A stretch of 64,000 bases of DNA from the NCBI RefSeq assembly GCF_014203645.1, contig NZ_JACHJL010000003.1, positions 124,001 to 188,000 on the forward strand, in the 5' to 3' direction. This DNA comes from Streptomyces zagrosensis. GTDB lineage: Bacteria > Actinomycetota > Actinomycetes > Streptomycetales > Streptomycetaceae. The notes under the pieces are model-generated. The model saw only the letters and a program-made list of their open reading frames with translations, was not told the DNA's origin and searched no databases. The translations under genes were made by a program, and so were the position numbers. Position 1 is the first letter of the stretch. Each line of letters opens with the position of its first letter. Positions 47,435 through 55,129 of the stretch are shown here, piece by piece.

Positions 47435-47974
47435 TCACTCCCACCCATCCAGTCCGGTTAGCACTCGCCCCAGCAGCATCGAACCGACCGTGTGATCCCG
47501 GGGCCGGGGTTCGCCGGCCTCCAGTAATGAGTCGCTGGTTGGCTGGACGCCCACCTCGGCCCAGACGATCTTCCCCGGCCGGGCCTTCGGGCGGTAGTAA
47601 CCCCAACGAATGGCCATGGCCTCTGTGAGGAGCAGACCTCGGCCGCCCGTCGCGGTGCTGTCCGGCTCACGACGGACAGGCGGGCGGGGGTCCCCGTCGC
47701 TGACCAGGATGAGCACACTCGATCCGACCAGGTGGAGCCTGACAGAGATCATTCCGGTGTTGCATCGGGAGGCCGCGGCCGAGCCAGTCGCTGGGCGGGC
47801 ATGCTCCACCGCATTCGTCGCGAGTTCGGAGATAAGGAGCCTGGCTGTTTCAACGACGTCGCCCTCCGGCCTCCATCGGCGCAGAACATCGACCGTGTGA
47901 CGCCGAGCCCAGGCGGCCGTACTCGGCGCAGTGGCGAGGGTGAGATCGCTGACGAGCTGGTGGCCCTGATTCAC
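47435..47974 (-). CDS. Anti-sigma-factor-like HATPase_c protein
   Basis: A 179-residue GHKL-type ATP-binding protein starting at GTG 47974 (VNQGHQLVSDLTL). The N-box is TARLLISELATNAVEHA, and the G1 and G2 boxes are VLILVSDGDPRPP and ATGGRGLLLTEAMAIRWGYY. Streptomyces encode dozens of such stand-alone RsbW-like kinases, usually without a visible partner. It lies last on the minus strand of the island. Whether it belongs to the same unit is unclear: 122 bp separate it from the methyltransferase gene. Confidence 0.85.
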   Translation of the reverse strand: MNQGHQLVSDLTLATAPSTAAWARRHTVDVLRRWRPEGDVVETARLLISELATNAVEHARPATGSAAASRCNTGMISVRLHLVGSSVLILVSDGDPRPPVRREPDSTATGGRGLLLTEAMAIRWGYYRPKARPGKIVWAEVGVQPTSDSLLEAGEPRPRDHTVGSMLLGRVLTGLDGWE

Positions 47975-48096
47975 GGGAGTGCCTCCCGGTGGGGACGACT
48001 GGATAGGGGTGTGTGCCTGTGGGCGGGCGCGGACCGCTGCAGGGTTGGGTGATATCCCCTGCGTTGCGCCCACCACCCGAGACGAGCACCAGATCG

Positions 48097-48834
48097 CTAC
48101 TTCGTCGCGATGACGTAGACGCTGCCCCATCGGCGCTTGGGGTTGGCCAGAGCAGGGTCGAAGGTCCAGGGCTCGACGGTCGTGAAACCCGCCTCGGTGA
48201 AGATCTGGACCAGCTTTTCGTGGTCGTAGGCCCACAGGTGCGGGGTGTACCTGAGGTCGTCGTCCTGGTCGCGGAAGAGCAGGTTGACGAGGTCGAGATA
48301 GGTGTTGATGTCTCCGAGGCAGTCCCGTTTGCTGTACCAGCGGCTGATCATCTCGTCGGCCTCGCGCAGTGGCCCGGGGTACTGGTTCAGGACGAACCCG
48401 GCGTCGGGGACGCCGGTGATGATCCGGCCACCCGGTGCGAGTACCCGGTGGGCCTCGCGGACGTAGTTCTTGGCAGAGCGGGGGTAGTCGATGTGCTCCA
48501 AGAAATGCTCGGAGAAGATCAGGTTCACCGTGCCGTCGTGCAGAGGGATGCCTTCGCGGATGTCCCAGAGGAGATCGGCCGGCGGGACGAGGTCGATGTT
48601 GTAGTAGCCGTCGGCGAGGTGGGCTCCGCCGCCGATCTGGACGCGGGCGGGCTTCTCGTCGATACGGCCGCTGGGCCAGGCACGCTGGCTGGCATGGTGG
48701 TAGCGGTGGAGAACAAGCTCCTTGGCCGCCGCGCGCAAGGTGCGGGCCAGACCGTGGGTCGTCGTGGGTTCGGCCAGGACGGTGGCGATCTGCTCGCCGA
48801 GGAGGTCGGTGGAGGGCATCGAGATGTAGCTCAT
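48097..48834 (-). CDS. Class I SAM-dependent methyltransferase
   Basis: A 245-residue Rossmann-fold methyltransferase. Motif I region is VQIGGGAHLADGYYNIDLVPPADLL. Motif II and post-I are VNLIFSEHFLEHIDYPRSAKNYVREAHRVLAPGGRIITGVPDAGF, the EHFLEHI signature of COG4627/Methyltransf_11 proteins. N-terminal 60 residues are helical. Substrate is unknown. It lies 65 bp downstream of the 464-aa unknown gene on the same strand and so is probably co-transcribed with the island genes. Confidence 0.85.
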   Translation of the reverse strand: MSYISMPSTDLLGEQIATVLAEPTTTHGLARTLRAAAKELVLHRYHHASQRAWPSGRIDEKPARVQIGGGAHLADGYYNIDLVPPADLLWDIREGIPLHDGTVNLIFSEHFLEHIDYPRSAKNYVREAHRVLAPGGRIITGVPDAGFVLNQYPGPLREADEMISRWYSKRDCLGDINTYLDLVNLLFRDQDDDLRYTPHLWAYDHEKLVQIFTEAGFTTVEPWTFDPALANPKRRWGSVYVIATK

Positions 48835-48899
48835 CGCGGGGTCTCCTACGCGTGAGGCTGTTCAGGGGCGGGGAATGTGTCCGCAGAGGGTGGCGCTGG

Positions 48900-50294
48900 T
48901 CAGGCAGCGCTGGGGGCCGGTGCGGCCCACTGGTTGTTGCGCATCAGGGTGTACTTGATGTCCACCAGCCGCGGGGCGATCGTCAGCGAGAGCTGCTCGG
49001 TCGGGTGGAGGCGGCCAGCATCGTCCTGCTCGGCCCTCCATACGCGGTAGTCGAGGTTGGGGTAGGCGGGATTGATGCCGACCTCGCCTTTGGGCATCGT
49101 GCCGTTGAAGGGCACGACGATGTCCATGTGGTTCCAGTAGTTCCAGGCTTGCAGCGCCTTGTACTGGTCGAAGTAGAAGTAGAAGTCTGGATAGCGGCCG
49201 AAGGTGCGCAGTTCCCGGTGGATGAGATGGCCGAGGAGAGGCCCGAGCGGGGTGGCCAGGTCGTCGAATTCCCAGCGTGTCCGGTGCCAGCCATCGGGTG
49301 CCTCGCCGGGGGCGAGTAGCCGGGCGGCGACGAGGTAGCTGATCCGCTCGACCAAGTAGGTGCTCGCGTGGTCCGCGTCGATGGTCGGGTCGACCTGATG
49401 CAGGAGCACGGCGAGCTGCTCAGGGCGGGGACGGAACTCCGCCAGATCGAACTTCCCCGCCATGGCGGGGAAGGAGGCGAAGAGCATTTCCTTGTAGAGC
49501 CAGTTGTTGAGCTCTCCGAGTTCGGCCAGCCGCTGTGTATGCCGTGACGTCGAGTGGAGCATCAGGTACTCCGCTACCGCCTCGAAGTACAGGTAGCCGA
49601 GGATCGGCAGGCGCGGGATGGTCTCGTCGAGCTGCCGGAAGAACGGCTCGGGGGCGACGCGCGTCCCCTGGTAGGCCACGGAGGCGGCTGTGGCGAGGAA
49701 GGCAGCCGAGTTCTTGACGCGGCTGACGACGGTCTCGCGCAGGTGGTGGCGTTCGGTCTTGCTCAGCAGGTATTCGAGGTGGCTGTAGATCTGCAGGTGA
49801 ATGAGGCCCAGCCGCAGATAGTCCACTCCGGCGAGTCCTTGGTACGCCTGCGGCGGCGGATCGACCTCGAAGATGAGAGGGGTGGGGACGCGGTCGGTGA
49901 CGCCGAGCTTGGCCAGGAAGGCCGGCGCCTCCTTGGTGAGGACGTAGGAGGCCAGGTTGTGCATGCGGAAGCCCTGGCCGGTCTCGGTGAGCGGTGCGCA
50001 GTAGATGCTTCCGACGAGGCAGCCGCCGGACGGGTACAGCACTCCCTGTCGGCTGATCTCCTCCAGGGCGTGTGTGACATGGAGCAGGTGCAGTTTGCCC
50101 TTGCCGCTGAGGGCGTCGAAGAGGGCGTTCTGGCGGAGCAGCCCGCCGTTGGGCGTCTGCTCGGCCAGCCGCTCGTCCCAGGCTTCGGTCTGCGCCGCCA
50201 GCGGATCGCTGATGTGCGCCGGGCTGGGGACGAGCGCGGAGCCGAAGAAAGCGTGAGCGTCGGCCCACAGGTGATAGGCGTCGAGGAAGTCCAC
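48900..50294 (-). CDS. Unknown 464-aa protein in the island operon
   Basis: Not recognised with confidence. From GTG 50294 the product is a soluble, mostly helical protein with many aromatic residues: YHLWADAHAFFGSALVPSP, GKGKLHLLHVTHALEEISRQG, GFRMHNLASYVLTKEAPAFL, YLRLGLIHLQIYSHLEYLLSKTERHHLRE, RYPDFYFYFDQYKALQAWNYWNHMDIVVPFNG. Several conserved-looking His, Tyr and Asp clusters suggest an enzyme rather than a structural protein. It starts 3 bp after the stop of the HD gene, so the two are translationally linked and probably act together. I recall similar hypothetical proteins in Streptomyces but cannot assign a function. Confidence 0.75.
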   Translation of the reverse strand: MDFLDAYHLWADAHAFFGSALVPSPAHISDPLAAQTEAWDERLAEQTPNGGLLRQNALFDALSGKGKLHLLHVTHALEEISRQGVLYPSGGCLVGSIYCAPLTETGQGFRMHNLASYVLTKEAPAFLAKLGVTDRVPTPLIFEVDPPPQAYQGLAGVDYLRLGLIHLQIYSHLEYLLSKTERHHLRETVVSRVKNSAAFLATAASVAYQGTRVAPEPFFRQLDETIPRLPILGYLYFEAVAEYLMLHSTSRHTQRLAELGELNNWLYKEMLFASFPAMAGKFDLAEFRPRPEQLAVLLHQVDPTIDADHASTYLVERISYLVAARLLAPGEAPDGWHRTRWEFDDLATPLGPLLGHLIHRELRTFGRYPDFYFYFDQYKALQAWNYWNHMDIVVPFNGTMPKGEVGINPAYPNLDYRVWRAEQDDAGRLHPTEQLSLTIAPRLVDIKYTLMRNNQWAAPAPSAA

Positions 50295-50297
50295 AGG

Positions 50298-51062
50298 TCA
50301 CACCAGCCCTGTTTCCGCCAGCGCGTACCGGACGGACTCGGTTCCGCTGGCACCGGCCAGGTGTGCCGTTTCGGAGATGACCACGAGATCGAAGGCCAGG
50401 GCCCTGAACCGCTCGAAGGCAGGTACCCGTACGTGCCGGGCGTTGGGCCACCAGGTGAGCTTCGGCAGGCGGTAGCGGTCGAGAGCGTCGGCGGCCTTGA
50501 CCACGTCGCAGATACGCTCGGTGCGCTGGTGGTCGGTCCGATCGTCGGCGCTGAAGGCGTCGTACGGCACATCGTGCAGCCGGACGGCCGTGGCCGCCCG
50601 CACGATCCGGCTCGGCACGGCGGTGAGGCCGAAGTGGCCCCACACCGTGTCCGCGTTCGCCGCCAGCCACAGGGCGGCACGGGCACCGTGGCCGCGGTCG
50701 TCCTTGTCATGCAGCCGCTGCCAGTCATGGACAGCGGCGGCCACCACCGCGGTAGCGGTGTCTTCGTCGTCCAAGCCCTGTTCCTCGGCCAGCAGGGTGG
50801 CGAGCGTTGTCACCCGCATGCTGTGTCTGACGCCGTGGATCGATTCGTACACATGCGGCTCGGCCAGCCACCTGGCCGGTAACGCTGCCTGCCGAAGGAG
50901 TTCCTTCGAGGCCGGCCGAAGGGTGATGCTTGGTACCGAGCTGAGGTCGGGACGATTTTCCCTGATCCAGTCGATGGTCGCCCGGTCCATGTACTGGTGG
51001 AGCGGCAGTCGGTCCTGGGCCGCCAGGTCGATCAGGCTTGCGGTCGCTGAGGTCGTGCTCAT
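50298..51062 (-). CDS. HD-domain phosphohydrolase
   Basis: A 254-residue protein with an HD metal site: SIHGVRHSMRVTTLATLLAEEQG (first His), AAAVHDWQRLHDKDDRGHGARAA (His-Asp pair plus a further His) and AADALDRYRLP (late Asp). HD proteins hydrolyse nucleotides, cyclic nucleotides or phosphoesters. It sits between a CYTH gene (42 bp upstream) and the unknown 464-aa gene (3 bp downstream). Tight packing with nucleotide-handling enzymes points to a phosphorylated nucleotide substrate, but this is context only. Confidence 0.85.
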   Translation of the reverse strand: MSTTSATASLIDLAAQDRLPLHQYMDRATIDWIRENRPDLSSVPSITLRPASKELLRQAALPARWLAEPHVYESIHGVRHSMRVTTLATLLAEEQGLDDEDTATAVVAAAVHDWQRLHDKDDRGHGARAALWLAANADTVWGHFGLTAVPSRIVRAATAVRLHDVPYDAFSADDRTDHQRTERICDVVKAADALDRYRLPKLTWWPNARHVRVPAFERFRALAFDLVVISETAHLAGASGTESVRYALAETGLV

Positions 51063-51104
51063 CTGTGCCCACCCCCTTTGGTGGTCTACCGCTGTGACGT
51101 GCTC

Positions 51105-51689
51105 CTACCGGAGAGGCGCTGCCTGCTGCTCCCGCTCCTTGCGCTCCTTCTCGGTGGCCTCGAAGGCAGCTGTGAAATCGGCCAGCTCCTGCTCGGTCAT
51201 CAGCGCCACGCCCAGCTCGGCGGCGACATCGGCAATCCGCGCCGCTGCCTCGGTACGGGCCGCGTCCGGCGCGCCGTCGTCCAGCAGCACCTCGAACTCG
51301 GCGTGGTACCCCCATGCTTCGCTCCACTTGACCGCGATCTCCACCCCGCTGAAGCGGAAGTTGTGGCGCAGATTGAACGCCTCGTGCATCGCGGTATCGA
51401 ATCCGAGCGCGTTGAACACCTTCACCGCCGCAGCCACGTCGGCGGGCGCGATGGCGAATTCGGTCTCCTCGAAGGCAGCGCCCTGGCCGATCCTGCTCCC
51501 CTTGAGGGTGATCTTGGCGGTCCCGGCGGCGGTGTTGTCAGTGACCTTCAAGAGCTGGTCGGGGAGGACATAGAAGTGAATGTGCTTGTCGTCCTGCCCA
51601 AGATCCTCGCCGCCCTCTTCGAGGCGGGCGACGAGTCGGTCGTGGACTTCCTTGTCGAAGCGGGCGCGCATCTCGATCTCGACTGCCAT
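51105..51689 (-). CDS. CYTH-domain protein (class IV adenylate cyclase/triphosphatase-like)
   Basis: A 194-residue protein beginning AVEIEMRARF, the EIEMR version of the ExExK motif that opens CYTH triphosphate-tunnel enzymes. Charged beta strands follow: HIHFYVLP, LKVTDN, AKITLKGSRIGQ, FEETEFAI, FRFSGVEIAVKWSEAWGYHAEFEVLL. CYTH proteins bind a triphosphate and two metals in a barrel; members are CyaB cyclases, thiamine triphosphatases and polyphosphatases. The C-terminal 25 residues are a Glu/Lys helix. ATG 51689 is preferred over 51716. It lies in the middle of the minus-strand island operon. Confidence 0.82.
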   Translation of the reverse strand: MAVEIEMRARFDKEVHDRLVARLEEGGEDLGQDDKHIHFYVLPDQLLKVTDNTAAGTAKITLKGSRIGQGAAFEETEFAIAPADVAAAVKVFNALGFDTAMHEAFNLRHNFRFSGVEIAVKWSEAWGYHAEFEVLLDDGAPDAARTEAAARIADVAAELGVALMTEQELADFTAAFEATEKERKEREQQAAPLR

Positions 51690-51847
51690 GGGGCGTTTTC
51701 TCCTCGGTTCGGGCATGGAGGTGCCGGCCGAATCGGGGCCCAGTGGCCCGCTCGGTTTCGACGGCGCGTGTGGAATCGGTGACCAGGGAGGGTGACGCGG
51801 CCGTCCGGCACCGCAGCCGCATCACCCGAGGTGGATCATCGGACGGG

Positions 51848-52147
51848 TCAGGTCAGGTCGCCGAAGCGGCCCTTCACCACACCCGAGTGCAGGTAGGTCG
51901 GCAGCGGGACTCCTCCCACGGACGTCCGGGTCGCGGCCACCTGCTCCTCCGTCTCGCTGGGGAAACCCTTCAGCAGCCGGAGGCACTGCTCCACCCATTC
52001 ACGGGAGGCGGGCCAGTCACCCAGGTCGCGATGGCGGACCGCCAACGCGTACGAGGTCTCGACCGCCGCCCACCGATCGGTGGCCAGCTCACGCTGGAAG
52101 ATCGACTCCAGCTCCTCGGCGGAGGCCGGGCGGGTCTGGTTGGTCAT
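51848..52147 (-). CDS. Small unknown 99-aa protein
   Basis: No family recognised. The protein is helical with a TPR-like middle (RWAAVETSYALAVRHRDLGDWPASREWVEQCLRLLKGFP) and an ending GVPLPTYLHSGVVKGRFGDL. That looks like a partner or adaptor rather than an enzyme. It sits between ndk (80 bp upstream) and the CYTH gene (158 bp downstream) on the same strand. Confidence 0.65.
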   Translation of the reverse strand: MTNQTRPASAEELESIFQRELATDRWAAVETSYALAVRHRDLGDWPASREWVEQCLRLLKGFPSETEEQVAATRTSVGGVPLPTYLHSGVVKGRFGDLT

Positions 52148-52227
52148 GGTGCCCTCTCGAATCAGACGGTTTTACCCCAGGAGTGATCAACGCGCAGGCG
52201 CCCCCGCGGTGACGCCGTGAACCACCG

Positions 52228-52737
52228 CTAGTAGGTGTAGATCTCGGCCAGCGTCCGATAGTCCTGCAGTTCTTCCTTCTCGAACCACAGCTCGACTTCC
52301 TGCTTCGCCTCATCCCGGTTGCCGGAGGCATGCACGAGGTTGGCCACGGCCTTTCCGGACGCGATGCTGGCCGCAGAGCTGTAGTGGGAGAAGTCGCCGC
52401 GCACCGTGCCGGCCGGAGCCTGGTTCGGATACGTACTGCCGACGATCTTCCGCACGGTGGCAATAGCGTCGAACCCTTCCAGCACCAGGGCAATGACCGG
52501 CCCCTGCTGCATGAACGTCGAGGTGACGCTGTAGACCTCCGAGCCCAGCCGCTCTTCGAGGTCGAAGTAGTGGCGCCGGGTGAACTCCGCGTCCATCTGC
52601 TTCATCTTGACGCCGACGACCTTCAGGGCCGCGTCTTCGAAGCGCGAGATGATCCTGCCGGCCAGGCCGCGCACCAGCGCGTCGGGCTTGAGCAGGACGA
52701 GCGTGCGCTCGGCGGTCTGTGCTTGATCCTCGGCCAT
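52228..52737 (-). CDS. ndk: Nucleoside diphosphate kinase, accessory copy
   Basis: A 169-residue NDP kinase: RTLVLLKPDALVRGLAGRIISRFEDAALKVVGVKM, EFTRRHYFDLEERLG and the catalytic-histidine region KAVANLVHASGN. It differs from the bacterial housekeeping enzyme (about 137 residues, NIIHGSD). The active-site loop is VHASGN, the substrate region VGSTYPNQAPAGTVRGDFSHYS is longer, and a tail (WFEKEELQDYRTLAEIYTY) is added. This resembles archaeal-type NDP kinases. The enzyme moves phosphate between NTPs and NDPs. A GCGAAAGGGAAC ribosome site precedes ATG 52737. It heads the minus-strand island genes. Confidence 0.9.
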   Translation of the reverse strand: MAEDQAQTAERTLVLLKPDALVRGLAGRIISRFEDAALKVVGVKMKQMDAEFTRRHYFDLEERLGSEVYSVTSTFMQQGPVIALVLEGFDAIATVRKIVGSTYPNQAPAGTVRGDFSHYSSAASIASGKAVANLVHASGNRDEAKQEVELWFEKEELQDYRTLAEIYTY

Positions 52738-53147
52738 TTGTTCCCTTTCGCCTTACTGGCAAGCTGACATGACGGACGCTCAGCCGTCATGTGCCGAGGT
52801 TACCGGCGCAGAACCGGCGGCTCGGGCGGCCGGTCGTTCCCCCGAACTGACGAAGCGGGGGAACGCTGTTGGACAGCACCGAAGGGATGGCGTACGAGCC
52901 AAGTTCTCCGTCTTCCCTATCCGCTGTTGAACCTCACCTAAGATCTCCCTGGGCTCGTTCAGCACCTGTACCTACTCCGCGCGTGGCCGCTTCAGGCACC
53001 GGGACGGTCCACCGGATGGCACCGCGCACTCGATGGCATTGATTCTCCCCAGGCGCTGTCGGTACGACCATGAAGTGCCAGTGCAGTGACAGTGCATCTT
53101 CGGCGCGCGAGTCCCGCACCGAGTGCAACGGCGCCGGAGGGGCGAAG
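52738..53147. other. Divergent promoter region of the island
   Basis: 410 bp between ndk and the HTH-NUDIX gene. No gene is supported. It must hold promoters for both directions. GGAGGGGCGAAG just before 53148 is the ribosome site of the rightward gene. I see no clear operator palindrome. Confidence 0.55.
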
Positions 53148-53807
53148 GTGGACGTGATCAAGGTGTGGAACGGTCACTACGCCTGTCAGCTGCAGTCCGC
53201 TCTACGTCTCACCAATGAACAGTTCGCCGCCCAGCTCGGTGTAGCCGTCAGAACGGTCGCCACCTGGCACTCCGATCCAGCCGTCGTGCCCCGCAGAGAA
53301 ATGCAGCAGCTTCTCGACACGGTCCACGAGCAGGCCCCGCCGCCGGCCAGACGGCGCTTCTCGCTGCTGGTCGCAGGCAGGAGCGACGGGGGCGGTGCGG
53401 GGACGGCCGGCGCTCAAGCGCTTCGTGTCGCCATCGCTGTGGTCACCCGCGAGGACAGCGTCCTGCTGGTCTGCCGCCGGGACGATGATGCGACCGGCAT
53501 CACCTGGCAGTTTCCGGCCGGTGTGATCAAGCCCGGGGCGAAGGCCGAGACGGCCACCGTGCGGGAAACGCTGGATGAGACCGGTGTCCACTGCGCGATC
53601 AGGCAGCAGCTCGGAACCCGGCTGCACCCCGTGACCGGCGTGCTCTGCGAGTACTTCCTGTGCGAGTACCTCGCAGGTGAAGCCACCAACAGCGACACCG
53701 TCGAGAACATCGATGTGATGTGGGTGCCCAGAAAGTCGGTGACCCGCTTTATCCCCGTCGATACGATCTTCCCACCCATCTTGGCCATCCTGGAGGAGCA
53801 GACGTGA
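53148..53807 (+). CDS. XRE-like HTH fused to a NUDIX domain
   Basis: A 219-residue protein from GTG 53148. Residues 10-65 are a helix-turn-helix (LQSALRLTNEQFAAQLGVAVRTVATWHSDP), followed by a linker and a NUDIX domain from ALRVAIAVVTREDSVLLVCRR. The Nudix box at residues 125-147 (GVIKPGAKAETATVRETLDE-TGV) keeps the RE and one Glu. It has Ala in place of the first Glu and Asp in place of another, so hydrolysis may be weak. HTH-NUDIX fusions often act as metabolite-sensing regulators. Its TGA overlaps the next start (GTGA), coupling the two. It is divergent from the ndk-CYTH-HD genes and could regulate them. Confidence 0.85.
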   Translation: MDVIKVWNGHYACQLQSALRLTNEQFAAQLGVAVRTVATWHSDPAVVPRREMQQLLDTVHEQAPPPARRRFSLLVAGRSDGGGAGTAGAQALRVAIAVVTREDSVLLVCRRDDDATGITWQFPAGVIKPGAKAETATVRETLDETGVHCAIRQQLGTRLHPVTGVLCEYFLCEYLAGEATNSDTVENIDVMWVPRKSVTRFIPVDTIFPPILAILEEQT

Positions 53808-54214
53808 CACAGCAGAACGCTGACGAGCGGCCCGGGATCGCCGCGGCCATCGTCGTACACGACAGCCGAGTGCTGATGGTGCGGCGTCGGGTCAGCGAGG
53901 GCCAACTCTCCTGGCAGTTCCCCGCCGGGGAGATCGAGCCCGGTGAATCGCGCGAGAACGCCGCTGTACGGGAGACCCACGAGGAGACCGGGCTGAAGGT
54001 GAACGCTCTCAAGCTGCTCGGCGAGCGCGTCCACCCGGCGACCGGCCGACTGATGTCCTACACCGCCTGTGAAGTGGTCAGCGGCACCGCACACGTCGCT
54101 GACGCCGAAGAGCTGGACGAACTCGCCTGGGTCGCCCACGCCGACATTCCCCAGTACGTCCCGTACGGACTGTTCGAACCGGTCCAGCAGCACCTGGACG
54201 CCACACTGGCCTGA
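53804..54214 (+). CDS. NUDIX hydrolase
   Basis: A 136-residue MutT-like protein with a complete Nudix box: GEIEPGESRENAAVRETHEE-TGL (G-x5-E-x7-RE-x2-EE-x-G). It begins IAAAIVVHDSRVLMVRRR. Typical substrates are nucleoside diphosphates linked to another moiety, such as damaged NTPs or nucleotide sugars. It overlaps the HTH-NUDIX gene by 4 nt. The two domains are similar throughout (WQFPAG, HPVTG/HPATG, YFLCEY/YTACEV), indicating a tandem duplication in which this copy kept the catalytic residues. Confidence 0.9.
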   Translation: MTQQNADERPGIAAAIVVHDSRVLMVRRRVSEGQLSWQFPAGEIEPGESRENAAVRETHEETGLKVNALKLLGERVHPATGRLMSYTACEVVSGTAHVADAEELDELAWVAHADIPQYVPYGLFEPVQQHLDATLA

Positions 54215-54249
54215 CCTCGCCACCAGCCCATCGTGCATCAGTAGGCCGG

Positions 54250-54296
54250 AAGCGGCTGAATCGGCGGAGCCTTGCACTGTGTCGCTTCAGCCGCTT
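54250..54296. terminator. Terminator after the NUDIX pair
   Basis: AAGCGGCTGAA and TTCAGCCGCTT form an 11-bp stem with a loop of about 25 nt, followed by CTTCTTC. It ends the rightward island transcript. Confidence 0.65.
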
Positions 54297-54363
54297 CTTC
54301 TGGGCTTGGCACCCAACTGCAGGAGCGGGCCTATCGATGCCTGTGGTGCAGGTCTTGAGGGCT

Positions 54364-54603
54364 AGCGGACCGTCCGACCGGTCGTGAGGTAGGTCGGGAG
54401 GTGGCCGGGCCGCCGATTACGGGCAGGTTGGTCGCGTCGGCGGGCAGGTCGTCGGCGCGTCGCAGGCGCCAGACGAGAACTTCGCTGCTGGGTTCGGCTG
54501 TGCCGAGTTCGCGGTGGGCTGCGGATTCCGTGAGCAGGGTGGTGGGGTCGTGGCCAGGGGCCTCGGCGTCGGCGAGGGTCGCGGCGAGAGCGGTGCTCGA
54601 ATC
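54364..54603 (-). pseudogene. Relaxase/transfer-protein C-terminal fragment beside CRISPR array 2
   Basis: A minus-strand frame reads ALAATLADAEAPGHDPTTLL, TESAAHRELGTAEPSSEVLVWRLRR and ADDLPADATNLP. This is the pattern I associate with C-terminal regions of actinomycete relaxases or mobilisation proteins. The fragment begins directly at the first repeat of array 2 and has no N-terminus, so it is a remnant of a mobile element cut at the array edge. The family assignment is from memory and tentative. Confidence 0.5.
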
Positions 54604-54753
54604 GGACCACCCCCGCATGCGCGGGGACCATATAAGTTAAGCAAAACGAATTAAGGAAATGATGGGACCACCCCCGCATGCGCGGGGACCATTCCGACGC
54701 GTGCGCTTGGGCTTTTCCTCATCGAGGACCACCCCCGCATGCGCGGGGACCAT
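54604..54753 (-). CRISPR. CRISPR array 2 (3 repeats, 2 spacers)
   Basis: Repeats at 54604-54631, 54665-54692 and 54726-54753 are separated by 33-bp spacers. The repeat differs from array 1 at a single position (CGCATGCG rather than CGCGTGCG in the stem loop). The first spacer (54632-54664) is unusually AT-rich for this genome. The right end abuts the same leader-like sequence as array 1, so transcription is probably leftward. No cas genes are near. Confidence 0.95.
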
Positions 54754-55129
54754 AGTTCGTGACCTGCGGCTTTAGAGCGCGGGAAGCCGGTTTTTACTCA
54801 CTTCCGCGGATTCCGGCATAGCGCTCGTACGGCGCATATCTATCACGGGCCTCCCGTCAGATCGCTCCGATGGAGAATCTACCGCTCACGCCGCGCCCTC
54901 AACGCGTCACCCGCGCATGGCACGCCTGGGGTCAGCGCTCGGGCCCTGCCTCGTATGGAACGGGCCAGGCGCGAGAGTTAGGCGCGGCGTCGTCCCCCGA
55001 CCCGGGCGGTGTTGGTGGCGGTGGCCTGTTGGGCGCAGGCCGGGTGCATCAGGTATTCGCTGCCGTCGGTTTCGGTGCCGGGGGTGGCTTCGTCGCGGTA
55101 GACGGGGCCGCCGCATACGCAGCGGATGG
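54754..55129 (-). repeat. Duplicated CRISPR flank, copy 2
   Basis: Near-identical partner of 47048-47417, starting AGTTCGTGACCTGCGG directly after the last repeat. It includes the presumed leader (54754-54890) and the 3' end of the following gene, which here continues intact. Confidence 0.85.
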
